From assembly GCA_964516055.1 (NCBI GenBank), contig CAZEYK010000056.1, positions 1 to 6,164 of the forward strand: a DNA stretch of 6,164 nucleotides, in the 5' to 3' direction. Each line of letters starts with the position of its first letter. Position 1 is the first letter of the stretch. The notes beneath the pieces were generated by a model, which had not been told where the DNA came from, did not search any database, and worked only from the letters and a program-made list of their open reading frames with translations. Positions 1-5,383 of this stretch are shown piece after piece. The translations under genes were made by a program, and so were the position numbers. This stretch comes from JABIEQ01 sp964516055. Its GTDB lineage: Bacteria; Patescibacteriota; Patescibacteriia; Magasanikbacterales; UBA922.

Positions 1-1
1 A

Positions 2-259
2 ACAAGTGATTATACAAATGAATCATTGGCTGCTATTGCAAAAAATATCGGGATAAACAGTACAAAATTCTCAGACTGTTTGACGAGCGGAAGATATACG
101 CAATACGTTCAGACGGTTGCTGAGGCCGGATTGGCAGCAGGGGTCAATGGCACTCCAGGATCATTTATTATTGGCAAAAATGGTCATGGACAACTTATTT
201 CAGGTGCTGTGCCGTACCAAACAATAAAAGCTGCCATTGACGCTGAGCTTTCCCGATAA
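2..259 (+). CDS. DsbA-family thiol:disulfide oxidoreductase, C-terminal part (5' end outside window)
   Basis: This is the C-terminal 85 or so residues of a DsbA-like protein (DSBA/thioredoxin_4 type), open from the window edge with no start codon needed inside. The diagnostic part is a run reading AGVNGTPGSFIIG (codons from about 157). It is the cis-proline loop of the thioredoxin fold that packs against the CxxC active site, here with Thr before the cis-Pro. Before it lie a helical segment with an FSDCLTSG motif and an amphipathic helix, as in the DsbA helical insert. The C-terminal SGAVPYQTIKAAIDAEL helix is also typical. The CxxC itself lies upstream and is not seen. Family members are extracytoplasmic and oxidise or isomerise disulfides, usually re-oxidised by DsbB or VKOR. 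The next gene begins 4 nt after the stop, so the two are probably co-transcribed. A TTG at 26 is a less likely start because homology-like sequence continues upstream of it. Confidence 0.85.
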   Translation, partial: TSDYTNESLAAIAKNIGINSTKFSDCLTSGRYTQYVQTVAEAGLAAGVNGTPGSFIIGKNGHGQLISGAVPYQTIKAAIDAELSR

Positions 260-263
260 ATCT

Positions 264-833
264 ATGCCCGATATAAAAAATTCACACAATAAAGCATTCA
301 AAACGATACTGTCAATATTGCAAAAACCCGCATATTTAATTTTGTCGATTTTTGTAGCGTTCACTCTTGCTATTGCTTCTTTTGCACTTGCAATTCGTTC
401 CATTGTTGCATTATCCTTTCAACTTCCCGCTGGATCAGTATTCGATCGAATTCTGCTTGTTTTTGACAGTTTTAGAGCTGTTCCACTAAATCTTAGTAGC
501 TCGTCAATCGTATTTATCCTCATAGTCGCTGTATTGACAGGTATAAACATTGCTCTTTTGGTGTATTACTTTCGTTGTCGTACTCAGTTTTTTCGTGGAT
601 CTTCCATCGGGTTTGTGGGGATCATGAGTGGTATTCTTGGTGTGGGATGTGGAGCTTGTGGGTCAGTTATTCTTTCTTCCATTATTGGTCTGTCTGCCAG
701 TTGGACACTGATTGGTGTACTTCCTCTTCATGGTGCGGAATTTAGCATGTTAGCAGTGGTCATGCTTGCATATTCAATTTTATCCCTCTCTCGGAAACTT
801 TCGCCCGAGCGTATTATGACTTGTGATGTATGA
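264..833 (+). CDS. Polytopic membrane protein with GVGCGACGS motif, function unknown
   Basis: The 189-residue product, counted from the ATG at 264, has about four hydrophobic segments (roughly residues 23-47, 81-103, 113-145 and 158-176). The third contains GILGVGCGACGSVIL with C129 and C132 as a C-x-x-C pair, and is followed by a short LPLHGAEF loop. I do not recognise a named family with certainty. The Cys pair inside or at the edge of a membrane helix, right after a DsbA-like gene, suggests a thiol-redox or metal-related membrane role, but that is inference. An in-frame TTG at 237 would add nine residues overlapping the upstream gene. ATG 264 is preferred because it is the first ATG and follows the upstream stop by 4 nt. 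No Shine-Dalgarno is visible. The stop overlaps the next start (ATGA, 830-833), which implies translational coupling with the DUF3179 gene. Confidence 0.8.
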   Translation: MPDIKNSHNKAFKTILSILQKPAYLILSIFVAFTLAIASFALAIRSIVALSFQLPAGSVFDRILLVFDSFRAVPLNLSSSSIVFILIVAVLTGINIALLVYYFRCRTQFFRGSSIGFVGIMSGILGVGCGACGSVILSSIIGLSASWTLIGVLPLHGAEFSMLAVVMLAYSILSLSRKLSPERIMTCDV

Positions 834-1828
834 CGACACGTTCTATCAAAATATTCATTCCTCTTATACTTGTCCTCAGTATTGGCATATTATTTTTCTT
901 TCTTCAATCAAAAACGAACAATCAGCAAGGTCAATTTTCCCAAACCGGTATTCTTGAAAATTTACAGACGAATGATGAAGTAAAACATACGGTGCCTTTG
1001 GAGCTAATAGTCAGCGGCGGTCCGCCAAAAGATGGAATTCCTTCCATAGATAATCCGAAATTTATATCTATAGGAGTCGGAAATGATTTTTTGAGTGAAA
1101 CAGAACCTGGAGTTGCCGTATCACTCAACGGTGTTGATCGTTTTTATCCGTTTCAAATTCTTGTCTGGCATGAGATTGTAAATGACTCGTTTGACGGACA
1201 AGATGTTTTGGTGACATATTGTCCGCTTTGTTTTACTGCAATTGTATTTGATCCATTGGTTCAGGGAGAACGTGTCGAGTTTGGAACATCAGGAAAACTG
1301 TATGAATCAAATTTGGTCATGTATGATAGAAAAACAGAAAGTTATTGGTCACAGATACTTGGGGAATCTATAGTAGGTGAAATGGCGGGAGAAAAATTGG
1401 AAGTATTACCATCTGATGTGACAACCTTTGGAGAATGGAAACAGAAATTTCCGGAAGGTCAGGTATTGTCAAAAGATACTGGAGCTGCAAGGTTTTATGG
1501 GAATGATCCGTATGGAGATTATTATTCAAATGATGATGTATTTTTTCAAGTAAGCGCAGAAGATAATCGACTTGAGAAAAAAGATTTTATTTTGGGAATT
1601 GTTGTCAATGGAAAGGCAAAAGCGTATTATACGCCAAGTATAAAAGAAAAAAGTGAAATAAATGATACATTTGAAGGAAAAAAAATTGTAGCACAGTATG
1701 ATGCAGATTTGGATGCGGTACGGTTGTTTGAAAAAACAGAATCAGGAGAAATGAAACGCATCAATCCATTTGGAAGTTTTTGGTTTAGTTGGGTAGCGGT
1801 ACATCCAGAAACTGAGTTGTACAAATAA
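830..1828 (+). CDS. DUF3179 domain protein, membrane-anchored
   Basis: The 332-residue product begins with a short basic stretch and a single hydrophobic segment (about residues 7-26), a signal anchor that would place the rest outside the cytoplasm. The remainder matches the DUF3179 pattern as I know it. GGPPKDGIPSIDNPKF lies near residues 63-78, FYPFQILVWHEIVND at 105-119, TYCPLCFTAIVFD at 129-141, FGTSGKLYESNLVMYDR at 151-167, and a WSQ..GE.IVGEMAG segment near 173-187. The C131-P-L-C134 pair and the Trp-His of WHEIVND are the obvious candidates for a metal, heme or thiol site, but no biochemical function is established for the family that I can name. It overlaps the upstream membrane-protein gene by 4 nt (ATGA), so the two are probably made together. 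Its stop is followed by the longest intergenic gap of the window. Confidence 0.92.
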   Translation: MTTRSIKIFIPLILVLSIGILFFFLQSKTNNQQGQFSQTGILENLQTNDEVKHTVPLELIVSGGPPKDGIPSIDNPKFISIGVGNDFLSETEPGVAVSLNGVDRFYPFQILVWHEIVNDSFDGQDVLVTYCPLCFTAIVFDPLVQGERVEFGTSGKLYESNLVMYDRKTESYWSQILGESIVGEMAGEKLEVLPSDVTTFGEWKQKFPEGQVLSKDTGAARFYGNDPYGDYYSNDDVFFQVSAEDNRLEKKDFILGIVVNGKAKAYYTPSIKEKSEINDTFEGKKIVAQYDADLDAVRLFEKTESGEMKRINPFGSFWFSWVAVHPETELYK

Positions 1829-1846
1829 GTATATTTTTACATGTAA

Positions 1847-1866
1847 TGTATATAGTACTATGTACA
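1847..1866. repeat. 20-bp near-perfect palindrome downstream of the DUF3179 gene
   Basis: TGTATATAGTACTATGTACA reads the same on both strands apart from one T/G position (1851 against 1862), with a perfect 10-bp core ATAGTACTAT. It starts 19 nt after the DUF3179 stop. As RNA it could fold into an 8-bp AU-rich stem with one G·U pair and a GUAC loop. There is no T-run after it, so it is a poor intrinsic terminator. An operator or a 3'-end stabilising hairpin are alternatives. Confidence 0.4.
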
Positions 1867-1908
1867 ATCCGCAACATATGTATGTGTGTGAAAAAATAAA
1901 AACATCGC

Positions 1909-2073
1909 ATGCATAGTGTGATTGCGTGGTTTTTGTACGCATCATATATTCGTAATATGCCGCTTGGCATAACGAGCGCAATTACTACGGTCGTACTGAG
2001 CACAGTGGTGATTCAAATATTTTTTTTATTAACACATAGGATGTGTAGCAAGTATTGTACCAATACAAAATAA
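1909..2073 (+). pseudogene. Probable SemiSWEET (PQ-loop sugar transporter) remnant, C-terminal half only
   Basis: A 54-codon ORF runs from ATG 1909 to TAA 2071-2073. Its translation contains WFLYASYIRNMPL followed by GITSAITTVVLSTVV and another hydrophobic run. This follows the second half of SemiSWEET proteins: the end of TM2 with the W-x-x-Y-G/A pattern, a short loop with a conserved Pro, then TM3 with a small-residue/Thr face. SemiSWEETs are usually about 85-95 residues with three TM helices and an N-terminal PQ motif. Here TM1 and the PQ motif are absent. The frame upstream meets TAA at 1897-1899, and I could not find the missing half in the other frames. No ribosome-binding site is visible. 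I infer a 5'-truncated relic. A genuine two-helix small membrane protein is the alternative. The family call comes from memory of the pattern, not from a search. Confidence 0.5.
2052..2066. promoter_or_regulatory. Operator-like palindrome upstream of the thioredoxin lipoprotein gene
   Basis: GTATTG-TAC-CAATAC is a perfect 6-bp inverted repeat around a 3-bp spacer. It lies 38-52 bp before the next start codon and about 22 bp before a TATAAT box. The position would suit a transcription-factor site at or just upstream of a -35 region. It also overlaps the end of the SemiSWEET-like relic, so it could be chance in AT-rich DNA. Confidence 0.25.
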
Positions 2074-2088
2074 TTCATTATACATTCA

Positions 2089-2094
2089 TATAAT
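2089..2094 (+). promoter_or_regulatory. Candidate -10 box (TATAAT) for the thioredoxin/CcdA gene row
   Basis: A perfect TATAAT lies 9 nt before the ATG at 2104. Initiation about 7 nt downstream would give an mRNA with almost no leader, which fits the lack of a Shine-Dalgarno site. No convincing -35 sits 17 bp upstream (CAAAAT at 2066-2071). An alternative pairing is TTGTAC (2055-2060) with TATACA (2079-2084), spacing 18, which would leave a leader of roughly 10-15 nt. This is the only substantial gap before the long row of genes, so a promoter is expected here. Confidence 0.4.
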
Positions 2095-2103
2095 ACGTTA
2101 TCT

Positions 2104-2580
2104 ATGAAGAAAAAAACATTTCTTTTAGGAACAATGGTACTCGGTGCTTTGCTTCTTATTGGAGCAGGTTGCTCCAACACGATTCAATCTGATACATCAT
2201 CAGATAACACGTCTCGGCCGTCTGTTGTTACTCAGTCAGATGGACAAAATAACTCTCCAAATCAATCATCCGCTGGACGTTATGAGCCATACGATGAAAG
2301 CAAACTGGCATTCGCGGACTCAGGAGCTGTCGTACTTTTTTTCAAAGCTGAGTGGTGCCCAAGTTGTCGAGTGCTTGAAAAAGATATTTTATCCAAAAAG
2401 GATCAGATACCAGAGGATCTTACTATTTTGACGCTTGATTATGACACAGAACTCGAACTCAGAAAAAAATATGGCGTGACAACCCAACACACGTTTGTGC
2501 AAGTGGATAGTGCCGGAAATATGATAAAAAAATGGAGCAGCGATGTGACCCTTGATGCATTCACAAGTCATGTCAAATAA
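2104..2580 (+). CDS. Thioredoxin-fold lipoprotein with WCPSC active site
   Basis: The 158-residue protein starts MKKKTF, then a hydrophobic stretch and an LIGAGC lipobox with the lipidated Cys at position 23. The Gly at -3 is less common than Leu. A Ser/Asn/Thr/Gln-rich linker (about 24-58) tethers a thioredoxin domain (about 60-158). The redox motif is W84-C-P-S-C88 after a VVLFFKAEWC strand. The later KYGVTTQHTFVQVD segment is the strand-loop where thioredoxins normally have a cis-proline; here His129 takes that place. The protein should sit on the outer face of the membrane and receive electrons from the CcdA-like protein whose gene overlaps or abuts its 3' end. Likely substrates are disulfides or apo-metalloproteins outside the cell membrane. 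The start is the first ATG after a long non-coding stretch and gives a complete lipoprotein signal. No ribosome-binding site is visible. Confidence 0.92.
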   Translation: MKKKTFLLGTMVLGALLLIGAGCSNTIQSDTSSDNTSRPSVVTQSDGQNNSPNQSSAGRYEPYDESKLAFADSGAVVLFFKAEWCPSCRVLEKDILSKKDQIPEDLTILTLDYDTELELRKKYGVTTQHTFVQVDSAGNMIKKWSSDVTLDAFTSHVK

Positions 2581-3313
2581 TATGACACTATTACTTGTCT
2601 CATTTTTTGCCGGAGTGCTCACCATCCTCGCTCCCTGCATCCTGCCGGTACTTCCTATTATCATCGGTGGATCGCTTCAGAATGGAAAACGGGATGTGTT
2701 TCGCCCGCTTATTATTACCGCGTCTCTTGCTGTGTCAATAGTACTCTTTACATTGGCGTTAAAATTTAGCACCGCGCTTATTGATATTCCTCGAAGCACA
2801 TGGGCAATTCTTTCCGGAGGAATTTTGATGATTCTCGGATTAACTATGATTTTTCCGAGATTGTGGGATGCTGTATCAGCAAGATTGAAATTGTCCGGTG
2901 GTTCCAAAGACCTGCTTGCTAAGCAGATAAACAAAGAGCCATCATTCGTCCGAGATATAGTGATTGGCGCTGCACTTGGTCCGGTATTTTCCAGCTGTTC
3001 TCCGACATATTTTTTCATTCTCGCAACCGTATTGCCACAACAATTCGGTGTTGGACTCGTGTATCTGATTGCGTATGCGCTAGGTCTCTCGGTAATGCTG
3101 CTCTTGATAGGATATTTAGGGCAGATAGTCATCAAAAAAATTCGTTGGGCGGCAAATCCAAGCGGATGGTTTAAAAAATCATTGGGGATTCTGTTCGTTC
3201 TTGTGGGTATATTTATTATCACGGGGCTTGACAAACAACTGCAAACGTATCTGCTTGATAGCAACTATCTTGATATTAGCACATTTGAGCAGCAATTTCT
3301 TGAAAAAGAATAA
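2570..3313 (+). CDS. CcdA/DsbD-beta-like transmembrane thiol electron transporter
   Basis: The 247-residue polytopic membrane protein has about six hydrophobic segments. It carries the two Cys-containing motifs of the CcdA family: TILAPCILPVLPIIIGG (C23) in the first helix and GPVFSSCSPTYFF (C143) in the fourth. In CcdA and the DsbD membrane domain, such a Cys pair passes electrons from cytoplasmic thioredoxin to extracytoplasmic thioredoxin-like partners. The adjacent lipoprotein is the obvious partner. An amphipathic loop rich in Lys/Ser/Leu (about 101-128) separates the two halves, and a charged tail of about 27 residues follows the last helix. The start could be ATG 2570 (11-nt overlap with the upstream gene) or ATG 2582 (1 nt after its stop); a TTG at 2552 is less likely. 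I chose 2570, but the choice changes only four residues. Either way translation is probably coupled to the thioredoxin gene. Confidence 0.92.
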   Translation: MSNNMTLLLVSFFAGVLTILAPCILPVLPIIIGGSLQNGKRDVFRPLIITASLAVSIVLFTLALKFSTALIDIPRSTWAILSGGILMILGLTMIFPRLWDAVSARLKLSGGSKDLLAKQINKEPSFVRDIVIGAALGPVFSSCSPTYFFILATVLPQQFGVGLVYLIAYALGLSVMLLLIGYLGQIVIKKIRWAANPSGWFKKSLGILFVLVGIFIITGLDKQLQTYLLDSNYLDISTFEQQFLEKE

Positions 3314-3318
3314 CATAT

Positions 3319-3712
3319 ATGAATAAGAAACAACCATTCTTTTCAAAGGATGTGCTCAAAAACACTGGCATCCCGGTATTACTCGCATCTTTATGTTGTG
3401 TGTCTCCATTGGTTCTTTTTTTTGGGGGGGCTGGAGAGTGCGGTGGTTGCGGGCTCACTCGCTGATGTTTTGTATGGACAATACAAATGGTGGTTTCGTG
3501 CGCTCTGGCTACTTGTATTGGCTGTGGCAACTATTCTGTCTTTCAGAAAGAAAGGTATTTGCACGTTTGACCAGGCAAAGCGAAGACACAATGAAGTAAT
3601 GAACACCGTCTTGGCTGTAACTATCGTTTCAGTACTCGCGTATATTATTTGGCTCTACGGCATTGTTCATATCATCGGAGCGTGGGCGGGTTTGTGGAGT
3701 ATAACGTACTAA
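3319..3712 (+). pseudogene. MerT-like small membrane protein, frameshifted at a T8G7 tract
   Basis: Two reading frames together encode one protein of about 130 residues. From ATG 3319, frame 1 gives MNKKQPFFSKDVLKNTGIPV, then LLASLCCVSPLVLFFGG, and would end at TGA 3463-3465 after 48 residues. From just after the T8G7 run (3416-3430), the next frame continues ESAVVAGSLADVLYGQYKWWFRALW and includes RKKGICTFDQAKRRHNE, a last hydrophobic helix and stop 3710-3712. Removing one T or G joins them seamlessly. The vicinal Cys pair in the first helix (C26-C27) and the small three-TM layout resemble MerT-type mercuric/heavy-metal transport proteins. The GICTxDQAKRRxNE loop is one I associate with uncharacterised relatives. 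An ATG at 3350 would open the second frame without a shift, but its first 27 residues are not protein-like for this family. Sequencing error, decay or slippage control cannot be told apart here. Metal transport is inference. Confidence 0.75.
3416..3430 (+). repeat. Homopolymer tract T8G7 at the frameshift point
   Basis: Eight T (3416-3423) followed directly by seven G (3424-3430) lie inside the MerT-like gene, exactly where the two coding frames meet. Loss of one base in either run restores a continuous frame. Runs of this kind are prone to replication slippage, transcriptional slippage and base-calling error. Confidence 0.9.
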
Positions 3713-3719
3713 ATGTCAT

Positions 3720-4424
3720 ATGTATTTTGCAACAGCCGAAGAGATGGAACAACTGGATGCGATCGCAGTTCGCCATGGTCTTGAAATTCGTCAAATGATG
3801 GAACTTGCGGGATGGCATATGTTAAACGTATTTAAAAATCTCAAAATTTTTAAAGATCAAAAGGTCGTTGTTGTGTGCGGAAAAGGAAACAAAGGCGGAG
3901 ATGGCCTTTCATCAGCACGACATCTGCTCAATCACGGATACGATGTATCAGTCATACTGGCCTCTGAAGATCTGAAGACGGATCCATTCCATCATCTCAA
4001 GCTGCTCCGGGATATGAATTGCACTATTGTTGTCGCTTCGAATAAAGAATCCACACATGAAAAAATGATTACCAATGCAGATGTCCTTATTGATGCCTTG
4101 ATCGGATATCATCTAAACGGAGCGCCGAAAGGTATCTATGCCGAGCTCATTACACAGATGAATAATGCTAATAGCGCCATTATTGCGTATGATATGCCGT
4201 CCGGTGTTGACGCTGATACCGGGGAATGTATTACACCTTGTATACAAGCGAAGGCAACACTTACCCTAGCAATGCCCAAAAAGTGTTTTGAGACGTTGCC
4301 AGGAAAAAAAGCGTCAGGAAAACTTTTTGTTGCCGACATTGGTATTCCCGTATGGATGTATGATGAAATCGTAGCGGGTAGCAGACCAATTTTTAATACA
4401 TCAGGATACACGCAATTATCATAA
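3720..4424 (+). CDS. nnrE: NAD(P)H-hydrate epimerase (YjeF N-terminal domain), stand-alone
   Basis: The 234-residue protein is the YjeF_N domain, a Rossmann-like fold that interconverts the R and S epimers of hydrated NADH/NADPH so that a dehydratase can repair them. Visible motifs are the N-terminal ATAEEMEQLDAIAVRHG helix, V-C-G-K-G-N-K-G-G-D-G-L at 52-63 (family consensus GxGNNGGDG, with Lys58 in the second Asn position), ADVLIDALIGYHLNGAP at about 120-136, and YDMPSGVDADTGE at 157-169, which contains the conserved Asp. A late ATLTLAMPKK strand and VADIGIP complete the fold. Bacterial proteins are often fused to the ADP-dependent dehydratase NnrD; here the protein stops after the epimerase domain and no dehydratase is in the window. 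It is cytoplasmic, unlike its neighbours. It starts 7 nt after the MerT-like stop, with CATATG at the start codon. A nearby out-of-frame ATG at 3713 is not used. Confidence 0.92.
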   Translation: MYFATAEEMEQLDAIAVRHGLEIRQMMELAGWHMLNVFKNLKIFKDQKVVVVCGKGNKGGDGLSSARHLLNHGYDVSVILASEDLKTDPFHHLKLLRDMNCTIVVASNKESTHEKMITNADVLIDALIGYHLNGAPKGIYAELITQMNNANSAIIAYDMPSGVDADTGECITPCIQAKATLTLAMPKKCFETLPGKKASGKLFVADIGIPVWMYDEIVAGSRPIFNTSGYTQLS

Positions 4425-4434
4425 TCATAGGTAT

Positions 4435-5061
4435 ATGAAAGAAAAAAATGAATACACAACCAAAGAAGCAAGGCGAAAACAAGCACGAGAAGAACAACGG
4501 ATACAAATGCGCAGAGAAAAAATAAAAAAGAATATGGTGCGCTTCAGTATCACTTTTATAATACTGTGCGTGATAGTGTACGGAATTATTGTCTTAGTAC
4601 GAATGTCTGGTCCTCAAGGTGAGGACTTTAGTACCGCATATCTTAATCAAGGAAGAAACCACATTGCTGTCGGAGAAGAAAGTAAATCATACAATTCAAA
4701 TCCTCCATCGTCCGGGGATCATTATGGACAAACGGCTCGAGGCGGATTTTATGATGAACCTCTTGCTGATGAAACAGTCATACACAATTTGGAACATGGT
4801 GATATTTGGATAGCATATCATCCAAAAATCAGCAGCGAGGCAAAAGAAACACTCAAGAAATTTGCCGGACAATACGTGGTGGTTTCACCGCGTTCGCAAA
4901 ACGATGGAAATATTTCACTGGTCGCGTGGGGCAGAGTGGATACATTTGATATAGAGAATGATGCTGTTGACGAACATCGTATTCAGGATGTTATCAGCCG
5001 CTATGACAATCGTGGACCAGAAAAGGTGCGCGGGGTACAAGCTGGACACGGAAATTTTTAA
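4435..5061 (+). CDS. DUF3105 domain protein, single-pass membrane anchored
   Basis: The 208-residue protein has a highly charged cytoplasmic N-terminus (residues 1-35, many Lys/Arg/Glu, probably coiled), one TM helix (about 36-56) and an extracytoplasmic DUF3105 domain. Family landmarks are GRNHIAVGE at 73-81, YNSNPPSSGDHYG at 86-98, ETVIHNLEHGDIWIAY at 113-128, VSPRSQN at 150-156, VAWGRVD at 163-169 and RYDNRGPE at 189-196. The repeated histidines (H76, H96, H117, H121) lie within the most conserved motifs and could bind a metal, but the family has no function I can name. It begins 10 nt after the epimerase stop. AGG at 4429-4431 is too close to the ATG to act as a normal Shine-Dalgarno. The thin spacing suggests it belongs to the same transcript as the redox genes upstream. 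Confidence 0.9.
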   Translation: MKEKNEYTTKEARRKQAREEQRIQMRREKIKKNMVRFSITFIILCVIVYGIIVLVRMSGPQGEDFSTAYLNQGRNHIAVGEESKSYNSNPPSSGDHYGQTARGGFYDEPLADETVIHNLEHGDIWIAYHPKISSEAKETLKKFAGQYVVVSPRSQNDGNISLVAWGRVDTFDIENDAVDEHRIQDVISRYDNRGPEKVRGVQAGHGNF

Positions 5062-5089
5062 GAGCCAATTCAGCGTTACACATATTCAT

Positions 5090-5371
5090 ATGAAAGCAAT
5101 TTGGAATAACAGTATCATTGCAGAAAGCAACAACACAATCGTTGTGGAAGGAAATCATTATTTTCCTCCGGAATCCACAAAAAAGGAATATCTCAAACCA
5201 AGTGACTATCATACGACCTGCCCATGGAAAGGGAAAGCAAGTTACTCGCATGTTGTCGTTGACGGAAAAGTGAACGAGAACGCGGCATGGTATTATCCGG
5301 AGCCAAAAGAAGCGGCAATAAATATTGCTGGCTATCTGGCGTTTTGGAATGGGGTACAAATTACAAACTAA
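5090..5371 (+). CDS. DUF427 family small protein
   Basis: The 93-residue protein fits DUF427 end to end. It shows MKAIWNNSIIAES, then TIVVEGNHYFPPES at about 16-29, a TTCPWKGKASY motif at 42-52, a short turn, NAAWYYPEPKEAA at 64-76 and a final IAGYLAFW helix. Such proteins are small, soluble and of unknown biochemical role. The conserved Cys44-Pro-Trp-Lys-Gly and the aromatic WYY are the likely functional surface. An in-frame start at 4958 would extend the protein 44 residues into the DUF3105 gene with unlike-family sequence, so ATG 5090 (within CATATG) is chosen. The gap of 28 nt from DUF3105 shows no separate promoter or terminator. Confidence 0.9.
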   Translation: MKAIWNNSIIAESNNTIVVEGNHYFPPESTKKEYLKPSDYHTTCPWKGKASYSHVVVDGKVNENAAWYYPEPKEAAINIAGYLAFWNGVQITN

Positions 5372-5383
5372 GATGTAATACAT

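Noticed and set aside
200..403. 67-codon minus-strand ORF at the DsbA/membrane-protein junction
   Set aside because: It is antisense to two convincing plus-strand genes and has no recognisable content.
1898..1934. Possible intrinsic terminator: AAAAAC ... GTTTTT with an inner CGCA/TGCG pairing
   Set aside because: The stem is interrupted, the loop is long and no clean GC stem precedes the T-run. It also overlaps the start of the SemiSWEET-like ORF.
1742..2003. Two minus-strand ORFs over the gap after the DUF3179 gene
   Set aside because: Low-complexity Tyr/Cys/Ile-rich translations without start context or domain pattern. The plus-strand reading there is more protein-like.
2677..3264. 195-codon ORF on the minus strand
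   Set aside because: It is the antisense shadow of the CcdA-like gene, which has both family Cys motifs. The minus translation shows no recognisable features.
3350..3712. Annotating the MerT-like gene simply as a 120-residue protein from ATG 3350
   Set aside because: The first 27 residues of that frame do not look like the family, while the overlapping frame from 3319 supplies the expected CC-containing helix. A frameshift explains both.
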